A stretch of 64,000 nucleotides of DNA. Source: Reddybacter sp041277045 (GTDB lineage Bacteria > Pseudomonadota > Gammaproteobacteria > Pseudomonadales > Porticoccaceae). The stretch spans positions 620,001 to 684,000 of the forward strand of contig JBGFSY010000001.1 of the NCBI GenBank assembly GCA_041277045.1. Reading direction: 5' to 3'. Positions 1 through 9,197 of the stretch are shown here, in pieces (within the stretch, counting starts at the first letter, position 1; each line of letters starts with the position of its first letter). The position numbers were made by a program, and so were the translations under genes. Below the pieces are notes generated by a model. It searched no databases. It was not told the DNA's origin and saw only the letters and a program-made list of their open reading frames with translations.

Positions 1-293
1 ACTCATCCTTAAAAAAACTCTATGAGTCGCCCTTTTCCGAGTTAAAAATTGATCGTCATTTCGTCAGTCGCATGGTCAATGATGCCGAGGCCAATTCAAT
101 CGTCAAGATTTGCACAGTTTTAGCCAGTGAATTTAATATGACAACCGTAGCCGAGGGGGTAGAGACACAGGAGGAATGGGACGCACTCAAACTACACGGC
201 TGCAATATCGCCCAAGGTTATTTTATTTCCAAACCCCTACCTGTGGATGAATTTCTCAGTTGGGCTACAGCCTACCAAGCCTTCACCGAGTAA
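1..293 (+). CDS. EAL-domain protein, C-terminal end (partial)
   Basis: The reading frame is open from the window edge, so only the last ~97 residues are seen. They match the end of an EAL domain, the cyclic-di-GMP phosphodiesterase fold: LKIDRHFV near the start, then AEGVET, then the family's closing signature QGYFISKPLP. The gene stops at a TAA just after this motif, so EAL is the last domain; any sensory or GGDEF part lies outside the window. EAL proteins hydrolyse c-di-GMP to pGpG, but the EAL motif itself and most metal ligands are upstream, so activity cannot be judged. The next gene starts 5 bases after the stop, which suggests co-transcription with a CBS protein. Confidence 0.9.
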   Translation, partial: SSLKKLYESPFSELKIDRHFVSRMVNDAEANSIVKICTVLASEFNMTTVAEGVETQEEWDALKLHGCNIAQGYFISKPLPVDEFLSWATAYQAFTE

Positions 294-298
294 ATCTT

Positions 299-709
299 AT
301 GACTATAGAACAGCTTATGACGACAGTAGTCGTCAGTGTTGAAATGGACGACTCGCTTCGCGTGATTAGCGATATCTTCCACAACACCCGCTTTCATCAC
401 ATACTTGTTCTCGACGAAAATAAACTCGTTGGTGTCATTTCAGATCGAGATTTACTCCAAGCTATAAGTCCGCATATTGGTACCCCATCAGAAACCACTC
501 GGGATTTAGCAACCTTAAATAAATCTGCACACCAAATAATGAGCAGAAATCCAATTACCATAACCCCCAAGGCCAACTTTGAGGATGCAATTTTATTATT
601 TAATAGCCATACTGTTTCATGCCTTCCTGTTACTGACGAGTCAAACAAGGTCTTTGGAATTATAACCTGGCGTGATATTTTCAAATCTTTCTCAGGTCAA
701 AGTCGGTAA
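299..709 (+). CDS. two-CBS-domain protein
   Basis: A 136-residue protein made almost entirely of two CBS domains, about residues 1-55 and 77-133. Each has the usual pattern of a hydrophobic strand, a degenerate-ligand loop and a D-R/W-R-D-[IL] ending (GVISDRDLL; GIITWRDIF). CBS pairs (Bateman modules) bind adenine nucleotides or c-di-AMP and act as regulatory sensors. I chose the ATG at 299, five bases after the EAL stop, over an in-frame start at 260 that would overlap the EAL gene. The GAG of the upstream stop region is a weak ribosome site, consistent with translational coupling. The pairing suggests a nucleotide-sensing partner of the EAL protein; that role is inference. Confidence 0.85.
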   Translation: MTIEQLMTTVVVSVEMDDSLRVISDIFHNTRFHHILVLDENKLVGVISDRDLLQAISPHIGTPSETTRDLATLNKSAHQIMSRNPITITPKANFEDAILLFNSHTVSCLPVTDESNKVFGIITWRDIFKSFSGQSR

Positions 710-1096
710 ATAATTTTCTCGATTACGTTAAACTCGATATCAGAAAAATTTCAGCAAAGTGATCTCATAAAACAACTTACGCAGCTAGCTTCCAGAATGT
801 TTTTTTGAGCTGCTTTAAGCTTCCCAGAACCCCGTCTCATCACACTTATATTACTTTACTCAGGCCGCCATATATCCCCTAGCAGCGTAGATAGGTCGTG
901 ACGCTTTATCGATCTCAATAGTCTATGGCCAGAAGTCAATTACACAATCATCACGCGCAAAATTAAGTCCGTAAGTATTGCCTTGTTGCCACACACTAAT
1001 TGCCAGTGTTTTTGCGAATCGTGCTTAGCTGACAACGAGGCTGTAAGTCTCCGTCAAGTCCTCATCACAACGAATTTTTACCCCACCCAGAGGGGA
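710..1096. other. gap without a recognisable gene
   Basis: No intact coding sequence. On the minus strand, about 1085 down to 930, one frame reads with coding-like composition but has two in-frame stops. It lies just downstream of the decayed DUF2235 gene and may be the relic of a companion gene. I could not assign it to a family. Confidence 0.4.
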
Positions 1097-2204
1097 TTAA
1101 TCAATTATTTCGCAGCCAATAGCCTCTTGCTCGGCTTGCACAACACCCCTTAATTGATGCGTTTTCAGGCGAGTAAAATGTCGACGTTCGTCAGTATGAC
1201 AAATATGCAAGGTATTAATAAAATTAAGCGGCTGATAACTTTCCACTTAATCCATACGCTGAATAACCGATTCGCGGATCGAAATATTCATGGGTGGATT
1301 ACTCAACTCAACCTTACCTTGGCGATCACCCTGGCTAACGCCCAGCTTTTCCAGACCACGGTATACCCAGCTATAAGAGTCATGCAGATCATCGGCATGC
1401 CCCCCCCCGATAACAGAGATAGTCATTCGAAAAAGCCAGACTCAGTGTACTGGCTTTATGTACCACCCAGCTCAAGGCCACATTGGATAAGTTGGCCCGC
1501 TCATAACCACCTCCCCACATCGGAATGCACACCCGCAAACCAGGCCTGCTCAAGCGTTTGGTCACTGTTAATTTCGCCTGTCCACAAGGCTGGCTGGAAA
1601 ACGCCACGTTTCTCATCGATCGCCAGGGCGTGATAAGCATTTTTAATGCCCGGGCTGAGATGGGTATGGAAAAAACTCACCAAGGGTTTGGTGAAGCACC
1701 CTAAAAGCGGTGTCCGCGCACCTAGGGCACCCACTGTATCCCACACGGCCATCAGTTTTATTTAAGGCTTTATATTTTGTACGTAGAGCCGGCCAGCGCG
1801 TTTTTGCGGCGGCGTACGATAGTATTTATAAGTCGCCGCCAAGCTGTGTAGTTCAACTTTGCCAAATAAACCAATACCGTGCAACATGCCACCCAGTGCT
1901 CTTGCCGTGTAGGCACCTCGGCTAAAACCAAAACAGTAGATTTCATCGTTGGGCTGATAGTTATGGGCGATAAGACGACAGATATCTAAAATGTTTTGCT
2001 CAACCCCTTGCCAAAGGCGCCACCTATTATCTTGTCGACGGGGGTATGTGCCACCATTCCTTGATCGAAGTACACCACCTGATGTTTTCCATCACTGCTG
2101 TAAGGCAGAATGCAACGCAGTCGCTTTACAACATTGATGGGTTGCTCAGGGGTATTTCAGGTCCCATCACAGCAAATCACGATACGTTTATTCTGCACAT
2201 CCAT
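1097..2204 (-). pseudogene. DUF2235 (Tle1-like lipase/effector) pseudogene
   Basis: Reading the minus strand from 2204, translated pieces follow the DUF2235 family in order. First comes an N-terminal ICCDGT, where the next codon, normally Trp, is TGA (2157-2159). Then the nucleophile-elbow motif GFSRGAYTAR, in a shifted frame. Then an in-frame TAA just before MAVWDTVGALG, then HALAIDE, then WFAGVHSDVG. A further shift follows and a C-terminal part reads on to a stop at 1097. At least two frameshifts and two nonsense codons are present, so the gene is dead. DUF2235 includes alpha/beta-hydrolase proteins such as the type VI phospholipase effector Tle1. No secretion or immunity genes are intact nearby. 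The plus-strand open frame at 1154-1633 is only its shadow. Confidence 0.85.
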
Positions 2205-2674
2205 TTTGTGTCTCCGCTCAATTAATATCAGTAAGTAGTGCGAATCAGAAGAATACGACAATCCTTGTCGCGTTCATTGAGAGAAGCCCTGATTGACTCT
2301 GACTGAAGTGGACGGTAAGCAAAAGGATCCGTATTCACCAATATTAAACGCTTTGAGGGAAGGGTAATATCCAAGCTGTAATTTTTTGACCGTCAGATAC
2401 AAGCTCATGACCTGATCAGAGTTTCCTTAGCGCTAAAGTCCAGCTTGCCCGCCAGCTTCTGCAACTTCCTGCGAACAAACAGGAGGCGAAGGCTGGACTG
2501 AAACAACACGGAGGCGAACCCTCATTCGTCAATACGCTCCTCCAAAGGTTCTCTCAGAAGGATATTTCAACTAGCAATATACGTTCTAAGTGACAATGTC
2601 ACTGAACAATAGCTAGCGATACCCCACTAATCTTGCTCGATTTAATTTAATTTCGAGCACCCAGTGGAGAAAGC
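2205..2674. other. gap upstream of DUF2892 gene
   Basis: About 470 bases, AT-rich, with no intact gene on either strand. Short minus-strand fragments may be relics connected with the DUF2235 pseudogene. The promoter of the small membrane protein at 2675 should lie in the last 100 bases, but I see no clear -35/-10 pair. Confidence 0.4.
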
Positions 2675-2866
2675 ATGAAACCTAATGAAGGGAATCTTGA
2701 TCGGGCATTGCAAGTTATTGTTGGTCTAGGGCTGGTGGCCATTGTTTTTGTAGAGCCTCAAACCCTTTGGGGCTGGGTGGGGCTGATCCCTCTGGCAACA
2801 GGTGTATTCAGACTCGCCCCCTTTATATCCTGCTGCGTATTAACACCTGTCCACCAAAAGACGTAA
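2675..2866 (+). CDS. DUF2892 small inner-membrane protein
   Basis: A 63-residue protein with two closely spaced hydrophobic segments (about 14-27 and 31-47) and the short N-terminal signature N-x-G-x-x-DRxxR-like (NEGNLDRALQV) of the DUF2892/YgaP-type membrane domain. The family is small, found alone or fused to rhodanese domains, and has no firmly established function. The start is the only ATG in frame, preceded by GTGGAGAAAGC, a good ribosome site. It stands alone, followed by a terminator and a convergent monooxygenase-like gene. Confidence 0.8.
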   Translation: MKPNEGNLDRALQVIVGLGLVAIVFVEPQTLWGWVGLIPLATGVFRLAPFISCCVLTPVHQKT

Positions 2867-2872
2867 AACTTT

Positions 2873-2906
2873 AAAAAAAAGGACGGATAATTTCCGCCCT
2901 TTTTGC
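2873..2906. terminator. bidirectional rho-independent terminator
   Basis: A run of A, then GGACGG, a short AT loop, CCGCCC and a T run. The stem has one mismatch. A and T tracts on both sides let it serve the DUF2892 gene on the plus strand and the gene ending at 2926 on the minus strand. Confidence 0.75.
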
Positions 2907-2925
2907 TGTTCTCTAAAATTCTTTT

Positions 2926-3216
2926 CTAAGCTTTCTTATCAAAGTAACGAATCGAAGGCTCAGCAGTTACCCACTCGGCCAACTGCCCGATAACGCCAGT
3001 CTCGGTGCGCCAGGCGAAATACTTCTCATAGGCCTGACGGCTCTCCCAAACTTCAACGGCGACGATATTACAGGGCTCGTCCTGGTTTTGATGGGCATAC
3101 ACCTCGACACAACCTTCATAGGTTCGCGTGCTTGGCAGTAGCTCGCCAAGACCGGCAATGGCGGCATCAACACATTCGGGTTTTACGTTTAATTCCAGCA
3201 AGACGGTACATGTCAT
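2926..3216 (-). CDS. antibiotic-biosynthesis-monooxygenase (ABM) domain protein, putative quinol monooxygenase
   Basis: A 96-residue single-domain protein of the ABM fold. It starts with the beta strand VLLELNVKPE, has a central YEGCVEVYAHQ and NIVAVEVWES, and the helix AYEKYFAWR that closes the alpha/beta barrel. ABM proteins are cofactor-free oxygenases such as YgiN-type quinol monooxygenases, or heme-degrading enzymes. The substrate cannot be read from the sequence. The protein is cytoplasmic, with no signal peptide. It lies 84 bases downstream of a methyltransferase on the same strand and may share its transcript. Confidence 0.8.
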   Translation of the reverse strand: MTCTVLLELNVKPECVDAAIAGLGELLPSTRTYEGCVEVYAHQNQDEPCNIVAVEVWESRQAYEKYFAWRTETGVIGQLAEWVTAEPSIRYFDKKA

Positions 3217-3300
3217 GATTAAAGTTCCTGTATCTATTTGTTATTGAAGCCGAAAATAATAGGCGATGGCTCGCCAAATTACCAACACCTTTATATAAGG

Positions 3301-3921
3301 CTAAGCGATCTCCGCCACGCCCCAATAGTTATAAGCAAACAATTTTGGCGTCGAGGGCAGATAACGGCTTTCAAGGTCAATCATCTTGAAGCCAGTCTGG
3401 GTGATGAGACCGGGGATCGGGCGATTCAAATTGCAACCACCAGCCAACTTTTTCCACACCGGGTTAATGCGCTTTTGCCATTTCTCAACACTGGCATCCG
3501 GCGCATTGCCGTGTTCGGTAAAAATCAGCTTACCGCCGGGCTTTAGCACGCGGCGCATTTGCGCCAGTGCCGCCTGCCAGTCGGGGATAGTACACAGGGT
3601 GTAGGTCAACAAGACGCTGTCGACACTATTGTCCTCGAGGGGGATTTCCTCACCGGGCAGGTCGATGAGTTTTACCTCCAACCCAGACTTATCGATATTC
3701 GGCTGGGCCTTGGCGCGCATTGCTTCGGAGGGCTCCAAACCCCAAATAAACTCCACCTTGTTGCGATCGTAATAGGGCAAATTCAAGGCCGACCCCATAC
3801 CCACCTCAAGCACTCGCCCTTCGGCCAGTGGCACGACTTTTTTACGCTGGTAGTTGATCGGCTTGGTGCCGCAGGCGCAGTTAATAAAAGGGGCGAGAAA
3901 ATATTTATCGTACAGTCCCAT
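3301..3921 (-). CDS. class I SAM-dependent methyltransferase
   Basis: A 206-residue Rossmann-fold methyltransferase. Motif I is VLEVGMGSALN (about residue 36); an acidic residue ends the second strand (GLEPSEAM); motif IV lies around SVLLTYTLCT; and VLKPGGKLIFTEHG is the post-motif typical of Methyltransf_11 proteins. A Cys pair near the N-terminus (CACGT) is unusual but unexplained. Related proteins are annotated as phospholipid or ubiquinone/menaquinone-type methyltransferases, but the acceptor here is unknown. The start ATG gives the normal MGLYDKY beginning of this subgroup. The gene is divergent from ilvD. Confidence 0.85.
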   Translation of the reverse strand: MGLYDKYFLAPFINCACGTKPINYQRKKVVPLAEGRVLEVGMGSALNLPYYDRNKVEFIWGLEPSEAMRAKAQPNIDKSGLEVKLIDLPGEEIPLEDNSVDSVLLTYTLCTIPDWQAALAQMRRVLKPGGKLIFTEHGNAPDASVEKWQKRINPVWKKLAGGCNLNRPIPGLITQTGFKMIDLESRYLPSTPKLFAYNYWGVAEIA

Positions 3922-4184
3922 GTGCTCTCCGTATATTCGTAAAGCCTTATATTACCCCAATACTACAACATGCACCCCGCATGTAGCAAAGCCAATAGCT
4001 CGCTTTTTTTCACCGCATTGCTCTCTTACCTGATCCTAGACCTATTCCGCCGGCCTTTTCCGAGGTAGTGCAATCAAGTGTTCAGTCCTTCGGCAACGCT
4101 CGCAGGTCTGTTATTCTGTGTCTCTTATTTTGCACATTTAAATGCAGACACACCAACAGCAAGTAGACAACAAAGGGTAGAGAC

Positions 4185-6020
4185 ATGCCGACTTATCGCT
4201 CACACACCACCACCAAAGGCCGCAATATGGCCGGCGCCCGCTCACTGTGGCGCGCCACCGGCATGAAGGATGACGACTTCGACAAGCCTATTATTGCCGT
4301 CGCCAACTCCTTTACCCAGTTTGTCCCCGGCCATGTGCACCTCAAAGACATGGGCCAGCTGGTGATTGGTGAGATTGAAAAATCCGGCGGTGTCGGTAAA
4401 GAATTCAACACCATCGCCGTTGACGACGGCATCGCCATGGGCCACGACGGCATGCTCTACTCCCTGCCCTCGCGCGACATCATCGCCGACTCCGTGGAAT
4501 ACATGGTCAACGCCCACTGCGCCGATGCCCTGGTGTGTATTTCGAACTGCGACAAAATCACGCCCGGCATGTTGATGGCCGCCCTGCGCCTCAACATCCC
4601 CACTATTTTTGTCTCCGGTGGGCCGATGGAAGCGGGTAAAACCAAATTGGGCGAAACAAAGCTCGACCTGGTCGATGCAATGATTATCGCCGTCGACGAA
4701 ACCGCCTCCGACGCCAAGGTTGAAGAGTACGAGCGCTCGGCCTGCCCCACCTGCGGCTCCTGCTCGGGTATGTTTACCGCCAACTCGATGAACTGTCTGA
4801 CCGAGGCACTGGGCCTGTCACTGCCCGGTAATGGCTCACTGCTGGCCACCCACGCCGACCGCGAGCAACTGTTTTTGCGCGCCGGACAAATGATTGTCGA
4901 CATCGCCAAGCAGCACTACGAAGGGGACGACTACAGCGTACTGCCCCGCTCCGTGGCCTGCTTTGAAGCCTTTGAAAATGCCATGAGCCTCGACATCGCC
5001 ATGGGTGGCTCGACCAACACCATCTTGCATTTACTGGCCGCAGCCCAAGAGGCCGAGATCGACTTCACCATGGCCGATATCGACCGCCTCTCCCACAAGG
5101 TGCCCCAGCTCAGTAAAGTCGCACCCAGCACCCCCCTCTACCATATGGAAGACGTGCATCGCGCCGGTGGCGTGTTCGGCTTATTGGGTGAACTCGACCG
5201 CGCCGGGCTGTTGCACGCCGATATACCCACTATTCATAGTAAGACCATGACAGAGGCATTGGATACCTGGGATATCAAGCGCAATCCGTCTGCCGAGGTA
5301 GTCAAGTTTTTCAAGGCCGGCCCGGCCGGCATCCCCACCCAAACCGCCTTTAGCCAAGACACCCGCTGGCCTAGCGTCGACGACGACCGCGCCAACGGCT
5401 GTATTCGCAGCCTCGACAACGCCTACAGTAAAGACGGCGGCCTGGCCGTGCTCTATGGCAATATCGCCCTCGATGGCTGCGTAGTGAAAACCGCCGGTGT
5501 TGATGAATCGATTTTAGTCTTTGAAGGACCCGCCCACGTTTGCGAAAGTCAGGACGCAGCAGTTGCCGATATTCTCGATGACAAGGTTAAATCCGGTGAC
5601 GTGGTAGTGATTCGCTACGAAGGCCCCAAGGGCGGCCCCGGCATGCAGGAAATGCTCTACCCCACCAGCTACCTGAAATCTCGCGGTCTCGGTAAGGCCT
5701 GCGCATTGGTCACCGATGGGCGTTTTTCCGGCGGCACCTCGGGCCTGTCCATCGGCCACTGCTCGCCGGAAGCTGCAGCAGGCGGCAGCATCGGCCTGGT
5801 GAAAGATGGCGACCTGATTCAGATTGACATCCCCCAGCGCACCATCAACGTCAAACTCAGTGACGAAGAACTCGCACACCGCCGCGCGGCGCAAGATACA
5901 GCGGGCTGGCAACCGGTTGAAGCACGGCCCCGAAAAGTGACGGCGGCATTAAAAGCCTACGCCCTGCTGGCTACCAGTGCCGATAAGGGCGCGGTTAGGG
6001 ACTTGAGTTTACTCGACTAA
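4185..6020 (+). CDS. ilvD: dihydroxy-acid dehydratase
   Basis: A 611-residue IlvD/Edd-family enzyme that dehydrates 2,3-dihydroxy-isovalerate and -methylvalerate to the 2-oxoacids, a late step in valine, isoleucine and leucine synthesis. The N-terminus (YRSHTTTKGRNMAGARSLW) is the standard start. The iron-sulfur cysteines are visible in CISNCDKITPG (about 118-124) and CPTCGSCSGM (about 187-195). The C-terminal signature GRFSGGTSGLSIGH is present. Length is full. AGGGTAGAGAC precedes the ATG. The gene is monocistronic between a divergent methyltransferase and a strong terminator. I see no branched-chain leader peptide or attenuator upstream. Confidence 0.97.
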   Translation: MPTYRSHTTTKGRNMAGARSLWRATGMKDDDFDKPIIAVANSFTQFVPGHVHLKDMGQLVIGEIEKSGGVGKEFNTIAVDDGIAMGHDGMLYSLPSRDIIADSVEYMVNAHCADALVCISNCDKITPGMLMAALRLNIPTIFVSGGPMEAGKTKLGETKLDLVDAMIIAVDETASDAKVEEYERSACPTCGSCSGMFTANSMNCLTEALGLSLPGNGSLLATHADREQLFLRAGQMIVDIAKQHYEGDDYSVLPRSVACFEAFENAMSLDIAMGGSTNTILHLLAAAQEAEIDFTMADIDRLSHKVPQLSKVAPSTPLYHMEDVHRAGGVFGLLGELDRAGLLHADIPTIHSKTMTEALDTWDIKRNPSAEVVKFFKAGPAGIPTQTAFSQDTRWPSVDDDRANGCIRSLDNAYSKDGGLAVLYGNIALDGCVVKTAGVDESILVFEGPAHVCESQDAAVADILDDKVKSGDVVVIRYEGPKGGPGMQEMLYPTSYLKSRGLGKACALVTDGRFSGGTSGLSIGHCSPEAAAGGSIGLVKDGDLIQIDIPQRTINVKLSDEELAHRRAAQDTAGWQPVEARPRKVTAALKAYALLATSADKGAVRDLSLLD

Positions 6021-6030
6021 TCGCTCATAA

Positions 6031-6080
6031 ACCTATAACCCAAAAAACCCCGCCATGGCGGGGTTTTTTGGGTTATAGGT
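6031..6080. terminator. 50-bp perfect palindrome, bidirectional terminator
   Basis: The 25 bases up to 6055 are the exact reverse complement of the next 25. The core is CCCCGCCA/TGGCGGGG flanked by A6 and T6 tracts. It sits between the convergent ilvD and TonB-receptor genes and has the form of an intrinsic terminator in both directions. The stem continues perfectly beyond the tracts. Confidence 0.9.
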
Positions 6081-6106
6081 AACGCTATTAATTAGCGTAA
6101 CTTAGC

Positions 6107-8347
6107 TTAGTACTGATATTGCAGCTCTACACCAATAACACGACCCTTGTTCAGAGGAGCAAAGACCAAAGCCCCTGGGGCCACGGTAAAGCGAGTCGAT
6201 GCCACTTCATCATCGGTCAGGTTCTTGCCAAACAGCGTTGCCGTCCATTTGCCGTCATTCGTAGTATAGGCAATGCCTGCATCGAGGATATCAGCAGAAC
6301 GTAATGGATCAACATTCGAGTCATTCCAATATGCAGAGTTACGATGGTTCCAACTGGCTCTTAAGGAAAGCAGGCCATTCGCCATGGGAATATCGTAGTT
6401 AGCACCAGCCTGCCAGGACCAGGGGGACAAACGGGGTAAATCAAGTGCCTCATCCCCACCATCAACATTACCATCGCGGTTCAAGTCAGCACTGACCTTA
6501 TCGTACTCCCCATCCATGTAACCCACTGAAAAGTTCAACAACAGATTCTCGCCGACCAGAGCCTGCACGTCCATTTCCACACCCGTAATGGTGGCATCGG
6601 CCGTATTACGAATTTCTTGAACAATATTCGTACCACCACCCGGCAAATCGATATTAAAGACCGTCTCGCGTTGCATATCTTCAATCTCGTTCTGGAACAG
6701 TGCAATATTGAACTTCACACGACCATCCATCCATTCTGATTTCATACCCACTTCAAAGGCATTTTGCTCTTCCTGGTCATAGGGTCCCGGGCTAGCCGTT
6801 AAGCTGGTATTTCGCAGATTATATCCCCCACTGCGGAAGCCTTTGGTGTAGGTAAAATAGGCATGTGCGTTCTCATTAAAGTACCACTGGAGACCGAACT
6901 TAGGCGTAAAGCTATCCCAGTCATCGTCACTGGTAAAGTCTGTCGTGCAATGCAAGGGCTTTAACGTACAGGGGAATGTTCCAGCAACGCCACGGGCAAT
7001 ATCGGCCTCTTTTTCCTCGTAGGAGTAACGCCCACCCAAGGTCAAGATCCAGGCATCATTAAGCTGGTAATCACCCTGTGCAAACACAGCCCAGGTTTTG
7101 TGGTCGATGTTGCCGCCAAATGTTTGCATTTGAACGGGTCGAGTCTCAACATAACTCTGGTTCTGGGTAAAGTAGAAGGTACCCACCGTCAAATCAAGTT
7201 TGTCATCCATAAAAGTACCGGCAAAGCGCAGCTCGTTACTGAACTGATCCTGCTCGGTGCGGCCACCAAGATTAAAGGCAGTTATGGACGCGCTATCAAT
7301 ATCGGCCAAATTGGACTGTTCAAAGTCGCGATACGCAACGATATTGGTAATGGTGCCGTTGCCAAAAGACACATCGTAATTGGTTTCCCAAATAATATGA
7401 TTCCAGCGTGCCTTATTGAAGCCTTCTTCATCGAGATCTAATTCAAAATCATCCAACGCGGGATTTGCCAGGTTTTTTGAGGTGGCGCCATCGCCTTCTA
7501 ACTCGCCACGTTCATAAGTAAACATCAGCTCCAGGTCTTCAGTGGGAGTCCAAGTCACTGCGGGCCGAATTAAATAAGTTTCAGACTCACCAAAATTATC
7601 GTTGTTTGTTCCTTTATTTTCAAAGTAACCATTATCATCCCGATAATAAACGGCCATCTTGCCTGCAAGGACGTCTTTGATCAGCGAGCCGGTTACCGAA
7701 AGAGCGTAAACCTGGTCGTTATCATCCGTTACGCTGGCCTTGGCCCGCATAGCGTATTCGTGACTAGGGCGGCGAGTACGCATTGAAACCGCACCACCGG
7801 TCACGTTGCGCCCGAATAACAAACCCTGAGGGCCACGCAATACTTCAATACCTTCAAGGTCAAAGGTATCCATAATCACACCCCAGCTCATACCGTAATA
7901 CATGCCGTCAACAAAAACGCCAACTGTGGGGTCAACTGATGGAATGGAGCTGTTAATACCCAGACCGCGAATCGTAAAATTCGCAGTACCTTTGGAGGTA
8001 CCCACTGCATCCAGAGCAACGTTTGGCATGGAATAGGTGAGGTCGTTGATGTTACGCATTTGCAAAGCTTCAAGCTGCTCACCGCTATAGGCGGTCATCG
8101 CGATAGGTACGTCCTGCACTTCTTCTGCACTACTCTTTTTCCGGGCTTGAGTAACAACTTCTTCCATTAAAACTGCGGCAGCCCCTCTTGCTCTACCCCG
8201 CTTAACTTCATCACCGTCGATAGCAGAAACGGTTGCACCCGTTTCTGTATTGTCTTTATCGGCACCTAAGGCCATGCTTGTAAAACCAACACTTGAAGCA
8301 GCAAGTATCGCCGCGGTTAGCGGCTTAATTTTTCCAACATATGACAT
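6107..8347 (-). CDS. TonB-dependent outer-membrane receptor
   Basis: A 746-residue receptor. An N-terminal signal peptide runs to about residue 28 (cut after SMALG). An extended spacer is followed by the TonB box region (EEVVTQARK) and the plug (VQDVPIAMTAYS, IRGLGINS, VEVLRGPQG-like IEVLRGPQGLLFG). A 22-strand barrel follows, ending in the aromatic C-terminal pattern of outer-membrane proteins (VELQYQY). The plug and barrel type resembles receptors annotated as iron-complex receptors in degraders of hydrophobic compounds. The ligand is unknown. The gene is divergent from exbD (8703) and near the TonB2 operon, a plausible energising partner. I see no convincing Fur box upstream. Confidence 0.92.
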   Translation of the reverse strand: MSYVGKIKPLTAAILAASSVGFTSMALGADKDNTETGATVSAIDGDEVKRGRARGAAAVLMEEVVTQARKKSSAEEVQDVPIAMTAYSGEQLEALQMRNINDLTYSMPNVALDAVGTSKGTANFTIRGLGINSSIPSVDPTVGVFVDGMYYGMSWGVIMDTFDLEGIEVLRGPQGLLFGRNVTGGAVSMRTRRPSHEYAMRAKASVTDDNDQVYALSVTGSLIKDVLAGKMAVYYRDDNGYFENKGTNNDNFGESETYLIRPAVTWTPTEDLELMFTYERGELEGDGATSKNLANPALDDFELDLDEEGFNKARWNHIIWETNYDVSFGNGTITNIVAYRDFEQSNLADIDSASITAFNLGGRTEQDQFSNELRFAGTFMDDKLDLTVGTFYFTQNQSYVETRPVQMQTFGGNIDHKTWAVFAQGDYQLNDAWILTLGGRYSYEEKEADIARGVAGTFPCTLKPLHCTTDFTSDDDWDSFTPKFGLQWYFNENAHAYFTYTKGFRSGGYNLRNTSLTASPGPYDQEEQNAFEVGMKSEWMDGRVKFNIALFQNEIEDMQRETVFNIDLPGGGTNIVQEIRNTADATITGVEMDVQALVGENLLLNFSVGYMDGEYDKVSADLNRDGNVDGGDEALDLPRLSPWSWQAGANYDIPMANGLLSLRASWNHRNSAYWNDSNVDPLRSADILDAGIAYTTNDGKWTATLFGKNLTDDEVASTRFTVAPGALVFAPLNKGRVIGVELQYQY

Positions 8348-8702
8348 ATAGCGTTCCCCTCACCCTGTTTCTTTTTTATTATCGAGATCTGAATTCCACA
8401 TTATGATAGAACTTTAATGCTGATTACTAAGCTCTCGTTTATTTTCTTTCTGGGATAGACAAAATCCCGATTACAAGAACCACTACCAATCTACGCACGA
8501 TAACCCTGAGTCCTCATGATCATGCCTGGCAGTCATTCAACCGTGATACTAAACCACATTCGATCTCTTGCCAAGCATATTTGTCAACTACTTTACACAG
8601 CCTCTTTCGCTATTCAATTAGAAGGGTTTATTAACTTGAATATAAAGAAAAAGTATTTAAAATAAAGGACGTTAACTATAATAAAACAAACAGTGATGAC
8701 TT
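8348..8702. promoter_or_regulatory. AT-rich divergent intergenic region
   Basis: 355 bases between the divergent TonB receptor and exbD. They must hold both promoters. The part next to exbD is very AT-rich with several TATAAT-like hexamers, but no single pair is compelling. I find no coding sequence. Confidence 0.4.
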
Positions 8703-9104
8703 ATGACTATCCGCAGACAACGACAAGAAGAAGAATCACAAATCGATTTAACACCGATGCTCGACGTAGTTTTTATCATGCTTATATTCTTCATTGTCAC
8801 CGCTAGCTTTATCAATGAAAAAACAATAGATGTGCAACGGCCTCCTGTAACCGATCAACCGCCACCCGAGCAAGAAAATAAAAACATTGTCTTTGAAGTT
8901 GGCCCCAATGGCGATATTGTTTTGGCAGAACGGCGGATCGATCTACGCTCAGTGCGGGCTAATGTCGAACGGCTACGCGCTGAAAACCCAGAAGCGAAAG
9001 TAATTATTTCAGCTGACCCAAAATCTAAATCTGAAACCTATATAAGAATTGCCGATCAGGCCCGTGAAGCTGGAATTTATGATATTTCCCTGGCAACCAA
9101 ATAG
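8703..9104 (+). CDS. orphan ExbD/TolR biopolymer transport protein
   Basis: A 133-residue ExbD. It has a short cytoplasmic N-terminus, then the conserved IDLTPMLDVVFIML with the proton-pathway Asp in the single transmembrane helix (about 16-40), then a periplasmic domain ending DQAREAGIYDISLATK. It is a paralogue of the ExbD at 12003 (same membrane segment, diverged periplasmic part) but has no ExbB or TonB partner beside it. ExbD works with ExbB to pass the proton gradient to TonB. It presumably borrows ExbB from the operon at 15.2-10 kb. Its 3' half is repeated immediately downstream as a broken copy. Confidence 0.9.
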   Translation: MTIRRQRQEEESQIDLTPMLDVVFIMLIFFIVTASFINEKTIDVQRPPVTDQPPPEQENKNIVFEVGPNGDIVLAERRIDLRSVRANVERLRAENPEAKVIISADPKSKSETYIRIADQAREAGIYDISLATK

Positions 9105-9190
9105 CAGTCAAAACCACATTCGATATAACGCTGATAAATTCAAGCGCTGATGACATGCAACAACCATCGTCTATTTAGCTACACATCATT
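8851..9190 (+). repeat. tandem direct repeat, unit 1 (exbD 3' half plus tail)
   Basis: Unit 1 starts within exbD at CCGATCAACCGCC and continues 86 bases beyond its stop. It is repeated at 9198-9538 after a 7-base spacer. The units are about the same length (340 versus 341) and clearly homologous throughout, with scattered substitutions. Confidence 0.9.
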
Positions 9191-9197
9191 GCCTGGG

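Noticed and set aside
1154..1633. Plus-strand open frame of 159 codons
   Set aside because: It is antisense to the DUF2235 pseudogene, whose family motifs read on the minus strand; the plus translation matches nothing.
3922..4184. Possible branched-chain leader peptide or attenuator before ilvD
   Set aside because: No short frame rich in Leu/Val/Ile codons followed by alternative hairpins was found.
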